Position numbers and translations under genes: made by a program
Notes under the pieces: generated by a model
Database searches by the model: none
What the model was told of the DNA's origin: nothing
The model's input: only the letters and a program-made list of their open reading frames with translations
Origin: Streptomyces flavotricini
GTDB taxonomy: Bacteria; Actinomycetota; Actinomycetes; Streptomycetales; Streptomycetaceae
Assembly (NCBI RefSeq): GCF_020639365.1
Contig: NZ_JAINUL010000001.1
Coordinates: forward strand, 5,428,092-5,492,091
Direction: 5' to 3'
Length of the DNA: 64,000 nt
Part shown: one piece after another, positions 43,083 to 54,035 of the stretch
How the letters are laid out: each line of letters starts with the position of its first letter
Position numbering within the stretch: position 1 is the first letter of the stretch

Positions 43083-44925
43083 GCCCGCACGGGTGCGCAG
43101 GGACGGCCGCCGCCGGTGGCGGACGGTGCGGGCGTACGCCTTCGGCGCGGCCGGGCTGCTGCTGGCGGGCTGCGCCTCGATGCCCGACCACGGAGAGATC
43201 CGCGAGGTGAAGGCCTCGCAGGGGGTCGACTCGCAGGTGCGGGTCTTCGGGGTGCCGCCGGCCGACAAGGCCGGTCCGGCCGACATCGTCGACGGCTTCC
43301 TGGAGGCCATGACCAGCGACGACCCGCAGCTGCAGACCGCCCGCAAGTACCTCACCGAGGAGGCGGCGAAGAACTGGAAGCCCGGTTCCGCCGTCACCGT
43401 GCTCTCCGCGGGCATCGACCGGTTCTCCGTGGGCAACGAGAAGGACGCTCCGGGCCCCCGCTGGAAGATGACCGGCAAGAAGCTCGCGACGGTGGACGAG
43501 CGCAGCGCCTATCAGCCGGAGCCCGCGGGCCGCCGCTACGAGGAGTACCTCCAGCTGGTCCAGGAGAACAAGCAGTGGCGGATCGCGACGCCGCCGAGCG
43601 GTCTCGTGCTCAGCGAGTCCGACTTCCAGCGCATCTACATGCCGGTCAACAAGTACTACTTCGCGGGCGGCGCCCTCGTCGCCGACCCGGTGTACGTGCG
43701 CCAGCGCAGCGACCCCGACTCGCGGATGGACCCGACCACGCAGACCGTGCAGTCGCTGCTGGCCGGCCCGTCCAAGTGGCTTGGCCCCGTGGTCACTTCG
43801 AGCTTCCCGACCGGCACCGAGCTGCGGGAGGGCACCAAGTCCCTGACCTACGACGGCCAGAACGTGCTGAAGGTGCCGCTCAACGACAAGGTCGACAACG
43901 TCGCGCAGCCGCAGTGCGAGAAGATGGCCGCGCAACTCATGTACACCGTGCAGGACCTGACGTCCTCGCGGATGGCGCGGGTCGAGCTGCTGCGCTCGGA
44001 CCGTTCCTCGCTGTGCTCGGTGACCGAGCCGACCGCGGCGGGGATCGCCCACCGGCCGCAGGGGCCGGAGTACCAGTACTACGTCGACGGCGAGGGCCGG
44101 TTCGTCCGGATGAAGCTCGACGTCACCAGTGAGGACCAGCAGTACAGGCCGGAGCCGGTGCCGGGGCCGCTGTCGCCCAGCGCCGGGAACCCCGGGTTCA
44201 AGGTGGGCTCCGCGGCCGTCTCGTACGACGAGAAGCGTGCGGCGGTGGTCTCCGAGGACGGGCACGGGCTGTACCTGGTGAACCTGACGACGGCCGGGCC
44301 CATGCCGCAGCCGGTGCTGACCGGCAAGGGCGCCAAGCCGAACGGGCTGGGCACCCCGAGCTGGGACGCGGCGGGCGACGTGTGGATCGCGGACCAGGAT
44401 CAGGCGAATCCGGCGCTGTACCGGGTGCCGGGCGGGACCGGGATCCCGCAGAAGATCGACGTGGCCGGGCTGGACGGCGGGCGGATCACCGCGCTGAAGG
44501 CTTCGCCGGACGGGGTGCGGATCGCGCTGCTGGTGCAGTCGGGGAACAGCAAGAACCTGTACATCGGGCGGATCGAGCGGCCCGGGGGCAAGGGCGACGC
44601 GGCGCCGGTGTCGGTGCGCGAGCTGCGCCCGGCGGCCCCGCAGATGGCGAGCGTGACGGCGCTGAGCTGGGCGCCGCGCGGGCGGCTGCTGGTGGTGGGC
44701 CGGGAGAACGGCGGGGTCGTGCAGGCCCGGTACATGCTGGCCGACGGGTCGATGGTCGCGGCGAGCCTGCCCGGGGCGACGGGGCTGGACGCGGTCGCGG
44801 CGACGGAGGACGAGAAGAAGCCGGTGGTCGCGCACTCGGACGAGGACGGGATCGTGTGGCTGCCGCCGGGGGCGCAGTGGCGCACGGTGGCGCCGGGCGG
44901 CCGGGCCCCGGTCTACCCGGGCTGA
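43072..44925 (+). CDS. lpqB: Lipoprotein LpqB, MtrB-associated GerMN-domain protein, about 617 aa
   Basis: GTG 43072 is preferred: GGGAGG (43057-43062) lies 9 nt upstream, whereas the ATG at 43063 touches it. It overlaps mtrB by 11 nt. A lipobox LLAGC gives lipid-modified Cys34. A GerMN-like domain (about 215-330, with DPTTQTVQSLLAGPSKWL) and a C-terminal beta-propeller-like part (GGRITALKASPDGVRIALL, VTALSWAPRGRLLVVGRE) follow. LpqB modulates MtrB signalling at the outer membrane face in mycobacteria and Streptomyces. Confidence 0.95.
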   Translation: MDAEPARVRRDGRRRWRTVRAYAFGAAGLLLAGCASMPDHGEIREVKASQGVDSQVRVFGVPPADKAGPADIVDGFLEAMTSDDPQLQTARKYLTEEAAKNWKPGSAVTVLSAGIDRFSVGNEKDAPGPRWKMTGKKLATVDERSAYQPEPAGRRYEEYLQLVQENKQWRIATPPSGLVLSESDFQRIYMPVNKYYFAGGALVADPVYVRQRSDPDSRMDPTTQTVQSLLAGPSKWLGPVVTSSFPTGTELREGTKSLTYDGQNVLKVPLNDKVDNVAQPQCEKMAAQLMYTVQDLTSSRMARVELLRSDRSSLCSVTEPTAAGIAHRPQGPEYQYYVDGEGRFVRMKLDVTSEDQQYRPEPVPGPLSPSAGNPGFKVGSAAVSYDEKRAAVVSEDGHGLYLVNLTTAGPMPQPVLTGKGAKPNGLGTPSWDAAGDVWIADQDQANPALYRVPGGTGIPQKIDVAGLDGGRITALKASPDGVRIALLVQSGNSKNLYIGRIERPGGKGDAAPVSVRELRPAAPQMASVTALSWAPRGRLLVVGRENGGVVQARYMLADGSMVAASLPGATGLDAVAATEDEKKPVVAHSDEDGIVWLPPGAQWRTVAPGGRAPVYPG

Positions 44926-45021
44926 CCTGCCCTTCGCCCACCTCTTCCGCGGCTTTCGCGGCGCGCCGTACGTTGTCCACAGGGGTGGCGGGGCGCGCGG
45001 GCGGCCCGGCACAGTGGGCGG

Positions 45022-45768
45022 ATGCGGGGGTGGTGGCAGGAGCTCGCCGGACTGGTCCTGCCGGCCGGCTGCGGAGGCTGCGGGGCTGCCCGGGTGCTGC
45101 TGTGCCCCGGATGCGCGCGGGCGCTGAGCGGGGCCGCGGCGGGCCGTGTGCGGCCCTCTCCGCGGCCCGCGGGGCTGCCCGTGGTGCATGCGGCCGCCGC
45201 GTACGAGGGCGCGGTACGGGAGGTCGTACTGGCGCACAAGGAGCGCGGGGCGCTTCCGCTGGCCGGGCCGCTCGGCGCCGCCCTGGCGGCGGCCGTCTCC
45301 GGGGTGGCGGGCGCGGGTGCCGCGTCGGCGGGGGAGGAGCTGGTCCTGGTACCCGTGCCCTCGGCGCGGCGGCAGGTGCGGGCGCGCGGGCACGATCCGG
45401 CGCGCAGAACGGCTCTGGCGGCCGCGGCGCGGCTGCGGCGGGCCGGTGTTCCGGCGCGGGTGGCGTCCGTACTGCGCCAGGTCCGGCCGGTGGCCGACCA
45501 GGCGGGGCTGGGGGCCCGGGAGCGGCGGGAGAACCTCACGGGGGCCCTGGGGGTGCGCGGCGGGTGCGGGGGGTTGCTCCCGGCCACCGCGCGGATCGTG
45601 CTGGTGGACGACCTGATCACCACCGGAGCCACCCTCGCGGAGGCGGCCCGGGCGTTGCGGGCGGCGTCGGTCGGGGTGGTGGCGGGGGCGGCCGTGGTGG
45701 CCGCCCCGGCAGGATCCTTCGTAGGAAATCGGTCGACAACCCGTACAGAGCAACGCTCTTGTGAATAG
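45022..45768 (+). CDS. comF: ComF family phosphoribosyltransferase-like protein, 248 aa
   Basis: ATG at 45022. A Cys-rich start (LVLPAGCGGCGAARVLLCPGC) makes a zinc-ribbon-like N-terminus, as in ComF. LVPVPSARRQVRARGHDP and ARIVLVDDLITTGATLAEAA form the PRTase PRPP-binding signature. ComF helps competence DNA uptake in Bacillus; in actinobacteria the role is unclear. It lies between lpqB and hpf as in mycobacteria (Rv3242c). Its last codons hold an inverted repeat AGAGC-AAC-GCTCT. Confidence 0.9.
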   Translation: MRGWWQELAGLVLPAGCGGCGAARVLLCPGCARALSGAAAGRVRPSPRPAGLPVVHAAAAYEGAVREVVLAHKERGALPLAGPLGAALAAAVSGVAGAGAASAGEELVLVPVPSARRQVRARGHDPARRTALAAAARLRRAGVPARVASVLRQVRPVADQAGLGARERRENLTGALGVRGGCGGLLPATARIVLVDDLITTGATLAEAARALRAASVGVVAGAAVVAAPAGSFVGNRSTTRTEQRSCE

Positions 45769-45772
45769 ATTT

Positions 45773-45798
45773 GGAACTGTTGGGGAAGGCGCATCGTT
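45773..45798 (+). promoter_or_regulatory. Candidate sigma-R-type promoter for hpf
   Basis: GGAAC (45773-45777) is followed after exactly 18 nt by GTT (45796-45798), close to the GGAAT-N18-GTT pattern of the thiol-stress ECF sigma factor SigR. It is positioned 3-30 nt after comF and about 230 nt before the hpf start. Confidence 0.5.
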
Positions 45799-46030
45799 GC
45801 AGGTAGTAAGAGAGAACAGCCACCTGAACGGAGGTACGGTCCGGTAGCGGGTGCCGACAACCGGCATGGAGGGATATGTTCGGTTGTAAGGAACTGGCGA
45901 GTCCTGGTCGCACGCACCGGATCGAGAGGTGAATGTCGCCAAGTCCGTGGCTCCGGTGTTCACCGGGGCCTGGTGCGAAAGGGAGACGCTTCGCCCCATG
46001 AGGCGGAGCTATCCGGGAACGGAGTTCTGC

Positions 46031-46726
46031 GTGGACATCGTCGTCAAGGGCCGCAAGACCGAGGTGCCCGAGCGGTTCCGCAAGCACGTGGCCGAGAAGC
46101 TGAATCCCGAGCGGATCCAGAAGCTCGACGCCAAGGTGATCAGCTTGGACGTCGAGGTGTCCAAGGAGCACAACCCGCGCCAGGCCGACCGTTCCGACCG
46201 CGTGGAGATCACCCTGCGTTCGCGGGGCCCCGTGGTCCGCGCCGAAGCCGCCGCCACCGACGCGTACGCGGCGCTCGACCTGGCACAGGAGAAGCTGGAG
46301 GCGCAGCTGCGCAAGCAGCACGACAAGCGCTACACCCGCCGCGGCAACGGCCGGCTCTCGGCGGCCGAGGTCGCCGACACGGTTCCCGGCGTGGCCCGGC
46401 TCAACGGCAGCGGCCAGCCGGTCACGGAGGAGCCGGGGGACGCGGTCCCGACCACTCGGATCGGATCGCTGGAAGTACAGGGCGAAGGCCCGCTCATCGT
46501 CCGCGAGAAGACGCACTCCGCGGCACCCATGCCGCTCGACCAGGCACTGTACGAAATGGAACTGGTCGGCCATGACTTCTATCTGTTCGTCGACTCCGAC
46601 ACCAAGATGCCGAGCGTCGTCTACCGGCGCCACGGCTATGACTACGGCGTGATCCACCTCAATTCCGACGAGGCCTCCAGCTCGGCCGAGCCCGGTGCGG
46701 GCGCGGGCGGGGCGCTCGGCGGCTGA
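46031..46726 (+). CDS. hpf: Ribosome hibernation-promoting factor (long HPF), 231 aa
   Basis: Start at GTG 46031 with GGAG 6 nt upstream, giving MDIVVKGRKTEVPERFRKHV; an ATG at 45998 could add 11 residues. The N-terminal RaiA/HPF domain (about 1-105) has IQKLDAKVISLDVEVS and DRSDRVEITLRSRGPVVRAE, and the C-terminal dimerisation domain (about 170-230) has KTHSAAPMPLDQALYEMELV and DFYLFVDSDTKMPSVVYRR. Long HPF dimerises 70S ribosomes into inactive 100S. Possibly SigR-controlled given the promoter-like element upstream. Confidence 0.93.
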   Translation: MDIVVKGRKTEVPERFRKHVAEKLNPERIQKLDAKVISLDVEVSKEHNPRQADRSDRVEITLRSRGPVVRAEAAATDAYAALDLAQEKLEAQLRKQHDKRYTRRGNGRLSAAEVADTVPGVARLNGSGQPVTEEPGDAVPTTRIGSLEVQGEGPLIVREKTHSAAPMPLDQALYEMELVGHDFYLFVDSDTKMPSVVYRRHGYDYGVIHLNSDEASSSAEPGAGAGGALGG

Positions 46727-46752
46727 TGCCGCGTCCTGATTTTCCGTGAAGT

Positions 46753-46784
46753 GCCCCCGGGGATGCCGCGGCGTCTCCGGGGGC
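46753..46784 (+). terminator. hpf terminator
   Basis: gcccccgg...ccgggggc outer stem with an inner gatgccg/cggcgtc stem including one G-U pair; 27 nt after the stop codon. Confidence 0.8.
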
Positions 46785-46925
46785 CTCTGTGTGACTCGTA
46801 TGCGCCAGGTGGCCGCCGCGGCCTCCCCGGCGGGTGGCGCGGGCATGGAATCATGGCGGGCAGTCAACCGGCCGGAGTTCCGGTCCGGTTGACCCGGCAG
46901 CTCGGTACATGCAGGGGGAGGAACG

Positions 46926-47627
46926 ATGGCGGACAGCTTCGGGCCGGTGCGAGGTGACGACGGCGGCGAGCCGATCCGGGTGCTCGTCGTCGACGACCAC
47001 GCACTCTTCCGGCGCGGGCTGGAGATCGTCCTCGCGCAGGAGGAGGACATCCAGGTCGTCGGTGAGGCGGGGGACGGCGCGGAGGCGGTGGACAAGGCGG
47101 CGGACCTGCTGCCGGACATCGTGCTCATGGACGTGCGGATGCCCCGGCGCGGCGGGATCGAGGCGTGCACCTCGATCAAGGAGGTGGCCCCCTCCGCGAA
47201 GATCATCATGCTGACGATCAGCGACGAGGAGGCGGACCTCTACGACGCGATCAAGGCGGGCGCCACCGGGTACCTCCTGAAGGAGATCTCGACCGACGAG
47301 GTGGCGACGGCGATCCGCGCGGTGGCCGACGGGCAGTCGCAGATCAGCCCGTCGATGGCGTCGAAGCTCCTGACCGAGTTCAAGTCGATGATCCAGCGGA
47401 CGGACGAGCGGCGGCTGGTGCCGGCGCCGCGCCTGACGGACCGCGAGCTGGAGGTCCTCAAGCTGGTGGCGACCGGGATGAACAACCGCGACATCGCCAA
47501 GGAGTTGTTCATCTCCGAGAACACCGTGAAGAACCACGTCCGCAACATCCTGGAGAAGCTCCAGCTCCACTCCAGGATGGAGGCCGTGGTCTACGCGATG
47601 CGGGAGAAGATCCTCGAGATCCGCTGA
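46926..47627 (+). CDS. NarL/FixJ-family response regulator, 233 aa
   Basis: ATG at 46926 with GGGGGAGG upstream. Receiver domain: VLVVDDHALFRRGLEIVL, phospho-Asp in DIVLMDVRMPRRGGIE, Lys in GYLLKEISTDE. The LuxR-type HTH (about 165-225) has LTDRELEVLKLVATGMNNRD and NTVKNHVRNILEKL. No cognate kinase gene is adjacent, so it is an orphan or pairs elsewhere. Long linker of about 20 residues. From the expected synteny it may be the SCO3008-like regulator, but the target genes are unknown. Confidence 0.92.
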   Translation: MADSFGPVRGDDGGEPIRVLVVDDHALFRRGLEIVLAQEEDIQVVGEAGDGAEAVDKAADLLPDIVLMDVRMPRRGGIEACTSIKEVAPSAKIIMLTISDEEADLYDAIKAGATGYLLKEISTDEVATAIRAVADGQSQISPSMASKLLTEFKSMIQRTDERRLVPAPRLTDRELEVLKLVATGMNNRDIAKELFISENTVKNHVRNILEKLQLHSRMEAVVYAMREKILEIR

Positions 47628-47629
47628 GG

Positions 47630-48799
47630 TCAGAGGGCCGCCAGTGCCGCCGTGACCGCGGCGGCCTCCTCGGGGGAGCTCGCGCGCTCGACGCGGACGG
47701 CGTCGCAGCCGACCCACTCCGCCGCCTCGCGCAGCGCCTGCGCCATCGGGAGGGCTGCCCCGGGGGTGGTCAGGGAGAGCTGCCGGGCCACCAGCGTGGT
47801 GCCCTCGCGGGCCGGGTCGACCCGGCCCTGCAGCCGCCCGCCCGCCAGCAGCGGCATCGCGAAGTACCCGTGTATCCGCTTGGGCTTGGGGACGTACGCC
47901 TCCAGCCGGTGCGCGAAGCCGAAGATCCGCTCCGTGCGCGGCCGGTCCCAGACCAGGGAGTCGAACGGGGAGAGCAGGGTGGTGCGGTGGCGGCCGCGGG
48001 GGGCCGTCGCCAGTGCGGCCGGGTCGGCCCAGGCCGGCTTCGTCCAGCCCTCGACCTCGACGGGGACCAGCCCCGAATCGGCGATCACCGCGTCGACCTG
48101 CTCGCCCTTGAGGCGGTGGTAGTCCGCGATGTCGGCGCGGGTGCCCACGCCCAGGCTCTGCCCGGCCAGCGTCACCAGGCGGCGCAGGCACTCGCGGTCG
48201 TCCAGGTCGTCGTGGAGCAGCGCGTCCGGCACCGCCCGCTCGGGCAGGTCGTAGACGCGCTTCCAGCCGCGGCGCTCGGCGCAGACCACCTCGCCGGTGT
48301 CCAGCAGCCACTCCACCGCGATCTTGGTTTCGGACCACTCGAACCACTCGCCGCCGTTCTTGGCGCCGCCCAGCTCGGTGGAGGTCAGCGGGCCGTCCGC
48401 CTTGAGGCGGTCCAGGACCGCCCGCGTCGAGCGCTCCTTGTCCTGCAGGACGTGCCACCGGTGCCCGCGGGCACGGCGGGAGCGGCGCCGGAACGCGAAG
48501 TGCGGCCACTCCTCGATCGGCAGGATGCAGGCCGCGTGCGACCAGTACTCGAAGGCGTGGCCGCCCGACCAGTACGCCGACTCCACTGCCGGCCGGCCCA
48601 CCGCGCCCAGGCGCGCGTACGGGATCAGCTCGTGCGAGCGGGCCAGGACGGAGATGGTGTCCAGCTGGACGGCGCCCAGGTGGCGCAGGACGCCCCGCAC
48701 CCCACCCCTGCGGTCGGGCGCCCCGAGGAAGCCCTGCGCGCGCAGGGCGATCCGGCGCGCTTCGTCGGCGGACAGGGACACGGAGGGTGCGAGCGTCAT
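47630..48799 (-). CDS. Winged-helix DNA-binding protein, YcaQ/AlkX-like DNA glycosylase family, 389 aa
   Basis: The start at ATG 48799 gives three winged-helix segments typical of HTH_42 proteins. LRHLGAVQLDTISVLARSHE contains the Q-phi-D motif that defines the catalytic pocket of YcaQ/AlkX enzymes, and YWSHAACILPIEEWPHF is the next conserved region. The family removes interstrand crosslinks or alkylated bases from DNA. C-terminal conserved YVPKPKRIHGYFAMPLLAGG and the Arg-rich stretch FAFRRRSRRARGH suggest DNA contact. It is convergent with the NarL-type regulator with only 2 bp between. Confidence 0.85.
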   Translation of the reverse strand: MTLAPSVSLSADEARRIALRAQGFLGAPDRRGGVRGVLRHLGAVQLDTISVLARSHELIPYARLGAVGRPAVESAYWSGGHAFEYWSHAACILPIEEWPHFAFRRRSRRARGHRWHVLQDKERSTRAVLDRLKADGPLTSTELGGAKNGGEWFEWSETKIAVEWLLDTGEVVCAERRGWKRVYDLPERAVPDALLHDDLDDRECLRRLVTLAGQSLGVGTRADIADYHRLKGEQVDAVIADSGLVPVEVEGWTKPAWADPAALATAPRGRHRTTLLSPFDSLVWDRPRTERIFGFAHRLEAYVPKPKRIHGYFAMPLLAGGRLQGRVDPAREGTTLVARQLSLTTPGAALPMAQALREAAEWVGCDAVRVERASSPEEAAAVTAALAAL

Positions 48800-48808
48800 G
48801 CCCGCAGC

Positions 48809-49390
48809 CTAGGGGCGGCCACTGACAGCGGGCAGGTACGGCAGCGAGGGGGCCAGGCCCAGGTCCGCGGGCAGCAGGGCGCCGATCCAGGAGTCCCGCG
48901 CGGTGCCGCCGCGGAGCACCGCGGCCCGCAGTACGCCCTCGAAGCGGAAGCCGGTCTTCTCCGCGACGGCCCGGGAGCCCGTGTTGCCGACCTCGGCGCG
49001 CCATTCCAGGCGTACGGCGCCCACCTCGGTGAAGGCCCAGCGGGAGACGGCGGCGACGGCCTCGGCCATGTAGCCGCGGCCCCGGTGCTCCTTCGCCGCC
49101 CAGTAGCCGATCTCGTACGAGCCCTGCCCGCGCACGTGCACGCCGACGGCCGCGACCAGCGGACCGTCCGCCCCGAGGCGGACCGCGAAGCTGTACGCGG
49201 TGTCCTCGCGCCAGCCGGCGGGGACGGTCTCCAGGACGAAGCCGCGCGCGTGCTCGCGCGAGTAGGGGGAGGGGACCATCGTCCAGCGCTGGATCTCCGG
49301 ATCCTGCACCGCGGTGTACACCTCCTCCTCGTCCGCGGGGACGAAGGGGCGCAGATGCAGCCGGGCCGTGTTCAGTGTCGTGGGCTCCAT
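48809..49390 (-). CDS. GNAT-family N-acetyltransferase (RimJ-like), 193 aa
   Basis: ATG at 49390 begins MEPTTLNTARLHLRPFVPAD, a typical RimJ/RimL-type GNAT opening. The acetyl-CoA-binding motif is YWAAKEHRGRGYMAEAVAAV, with conserved AVGAVRLEWRAEVGNTGSRA and EKTGFRFEGVLRAA. It lies 9 bp upstream of the YcaQ-like gene and is probably co-transcribed with it. These enzymes acetylate N-termini or small amines; the substrate cannot be assigned. Confidence 0.88.
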   Translation of the reverse strand: MEPTTLNTARLHLRPFVPADEEEVYTAVQDPEIQRWTMVPSPYSREHARGFVLETVPAGWREDTAYSFAVRLGADGPLVAAVGVHVRGQGSYEIGYWAAKEHRGRGYMAEAVAAVSRWAFTEVGAVRLEWRAEVGNTGSRAVAEKTGFRFEGVLRAAVLRGGTARDSWIGALLPADLGLAPSLPYLPAVSGRP

Positions 49391-49632
49391 GTACGGATTC
49401 TGCGGGGCCGGGGCGGGTCGGGCGAGCAGTTTTCGGGCAAGACGTGTCGGGGACACCGGCACCTTCCGGGTACCTCGTACGTTCTCCTTCTGGGCGCCCG
49501 TGTCCTGCGGGATGCGGCGGGCCTCCCGGCGCGGCCGCGTCCTCGCTTACGATGGCCGTTGCGGTGGGGCCCACCCTCCGTGCCCGTGTACGAACCAGTG
49601 CCCAGGCCCGACCGGCAAGGAGACAAACCTCG

Positions 49633-52422
<2,790 letters not shown>

Positions 52423-52445
52423 CCTCCGCCCGTACGGGCACCCCC

Positions 52446-52481
52446 GCCGGGGCCGGACACCACACGGTGTCCGGCCCCGGC
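52446..52481 (+). terminator. secA terminator
   Basis: gccggggccggacacc pairs perfectly with ggtgtccggccccggc over a 4-nt loop, 24 nt after the stop; followed by gccgttgt. Confidence 0.87.
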
Positions 52482-52540
52482 GCCGTTGTACGGGGCCGGG
52501 CGGGCCGAGTGCGGACCGTCCCCCGGGCGCCGTCGCTGTG

Positions 52541-52583
52541 CACATCGTCAAAGTCCACCCCCTGCTTTTGTACAGATCCGGCC
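52541..52583 (+). repeat. 43-bp bipartite element, copy A
   Basis: Two identical blocks, cacatcgtcaaagt (14 nt) and the 23-nt block 52561-52583 (cctgcttttgtac then agatccggcc), flank 6 variable nt. Copy B at 54758-54800 is identical outside the 6 nt. Copy A lies 38 nt before the start of the 51-aa membrane protein gene. It has an inverted feature (CAAAG / CTTTTG) and TACAGA that could be a -10. Confidence 0.9.
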
Positions 52584-52621
52584 TTTGCCAAGCGGGCTGC
52601 AGCCGGTGCTTAACTGGGGCC

Positions 52622-52777
52622 ATGGACAAGCGAGTTGAGAGCAGGCGGCAGCAGCCGCAGTTCGAGCTGCGGTGGGGCGGGCTGCACGTGATCATCCACC
52701 GTGTGCCCGTCTGGCTCGTCACGCTGGTGACCACGGCCGCCGGCTCCGGGGCCGCCGCCTGGTGGACCGGCCGGTAG
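52622..52777 (+). CDS. Small membrane protein, 51 aa
   Basis: ATG at 52622, with ctgggg before it as a weak ribosome-binding site. The protein starts MDKRVESRRQQPQFELRWGG and ends in one hydrophobic stretch, LVTLVTTAAGSGAAAWWTG, so it is probably a single-pass protein with its basic N-terminus in the cytosol. It follows the first copy of the 43-bp element, which lies about 40 nt before the start, so the gene has a promoter-like region of its own. Function unknown. The size and conserved upstream element, not homology, support it as a gene. Confidence 0.7.
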   Translation: MDKRVESRRQQPQFELRWGGLHVIIHRVPVWLVTLVTTAAGSGAAAWWTGR

Positions 52778-52784
52778 GGCCCGC

Positions 52785-53174
52785 TCACGCGAGGGGATCC
52801 ATTTCGATGGCCGCGCAGCGCCAGCGCAGGTCCGGGCCCTGTTCCAGGCGGAAGGCCATCGCCGAGACGCGATCGCCCGTCGTGATGCGCGCGAAGGCCT
52901 CGATGACGCCCGGGCCGGGATGGAAGCGGCCGCACCGGCGCAGGACCGGGCGCAGGCGGTCGCGCAGCGGGCCCGCGGGGGCCAGCGTGACCAGCTGGTC
53001 GTAGGCCGGGCCGACCGTGTGGCCCAGCAGCGAGTGGACGGGGCGCTGGCCGCTGACCACCGCGAGCAGCCGCTCCGCGAACCAGTCGTGCGGGCCGCGC
53101 GGGGTGCGGGCGGGGTGGGGGCGGCGCTGGTCGTGGCGGCCGGGGGGCCGGGTGGCGTTCCTGGTCCTGGTCAT
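52785..53174 (-). CDS. Rv3235-like (DUF6459-type) protein, 129 aa
   Basis: ATG at 53174. A basic, Pro/Arg-rich N-terminal 30 residues precede the conserved core HDWFAERLLAVVSGQRPVHS, LAPAGPLRDRLRPVLRRCG, PGPGVIEAFARITTGDRVSA and MAFRLEQGPDLRWRCAAIEM. It matches what I know of the Rv3235 family, found next to secA in actinobacteria. No signal peptide or membrane segment. Function unknown. It is convergent with the 51-aa membrane protein (7 bp between stops). Confidence 0.8.
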   Translation of the reverse strand: MTRTRNATRPPGRHDQRRPHPARTPRGPHDWFAERLLAVVSGQRPVHSLLGHTVGPAYDQLVTLAPAGPLRDRLRPVLRRCGRFHPGPGVIEAFARITTGDRVSAMAFRLEQGPDLRWRCAAIEMDPLA

Positions 53175-53534
53175 GGCGGTCGTCCCCGAGAAGTCCGGGC
53201 CCGGAGCGGTACCGGGCGGTAACTTGGTAGGGGACTTCTACGGTCCGTGACCACCCTTCGCAACGACGCCCGCGGGGCCCGGACGGGCCGGGCCGGTTCA
53301 CCTATCCGGGTGGGTGCCGTGCGGCCCCGGGCCGGTCCCGGCGCCGGTGGGGGCGTGCGGTGGACGGTGCCGGGCCGCGGGCCGGCACCCCGAAGGGGGA
53401 CGCCGCCCGTCACCCACCGGAGTCCGGTACGCCCTTCCGGAGCCGGGAAGGGGCCGGCACCGCGGGGAGGTCGCCGCGGCGGGTGGGGTCGGTCGTATCC
53501 TGAGGGCGTTTCCGACTACCGAAAGCAGCCGGCC
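53175..53534. other. Divergent intergenic region without gene
   Basis: 360 bp of GC-rich sequence between the Rv3235-like gene and the DUF6912-type gene. A -10-like TATCCT (53496-53501) lies 33 nt before the downstream ATG. No ORF in it has normal codon bias, and no hairpin or repeat stands out. Confidence 0.5.
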
Positions 53535-54035
53535 ATGCGCGTGTACGTCCCCCTGACCCTCCCCGGGCTCGCCGAGGCGCACGAGGCGGGTGAGCTGGGC
53601 CCCGCCCCGCTGCGGGCGTACGCCGTCACTCCCGGGCTGCGTGAGTGGTACGTGTCGGACGACCTGGAGGAGCTGGAGTACGCCGCCCTCGGGCGGGCCG
53701 CGGCCGCCTCCCTGCGGATGCTCGCCGCCGACGCGGCCGCCCCGCGCAAGCGCGTGGTCGTCGCCGTCGACGTGGACGACAAGGCCGCCGCCGCGACCCC
53801 CGGGGTCGACGAGGCCACGCTCGGCCTGGTGACCCTCGCCGCGGCCGTACGGCTGGCCGTGGCGGCCGCGGTGCACGTGGACGCCGACGATGCCCTGGAG
53901 GACGTGACGGCCGCCGCCGCCGCTCTGGAGGCCGCCGAAGCCGGGGACGACGACGCGCAGTTCACCGTGGACGGCGCCGAGGACCACGAGCTGCTGTGGT
54001 TCGGCGTCCAGGAGATCCCGGGGCTGCTGAAGTGA
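53535..54035 (+). CDS. DUF6912-type conserved protein, 166 aa
   Basis: ATG at 53535 begins MRVYVPLTLPGLAEAHEAGE. The middle has REWYVSDDLEELEYAALGRA and RKRVVVAVDVDDKAAAAT; the C-terminus is acidic (DDDAQFTVDGAEDHELLWFG). It looks cytosolic and actinobacteria-specific. The stop overlaps the HAD gene start by 3 bp (GTGA), so the two are translated together. Family named from memory; the function is unknown. Confidence 0.72.
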   Translation: MRVYVPLTLPGLAEAHEAGELGPAPLRAYAVTPGLREWYVSDDLEELEYAALGRAAAASLRMLAADAAAPRKRVVVAVDVDDKAAAATPGVDEATLGLVTLAAAVRLAVAAAVHVDADDALEDVTAAAAALEAAEAGDDDAQFTVDGAEDHELLWFGVQEIPGLLK

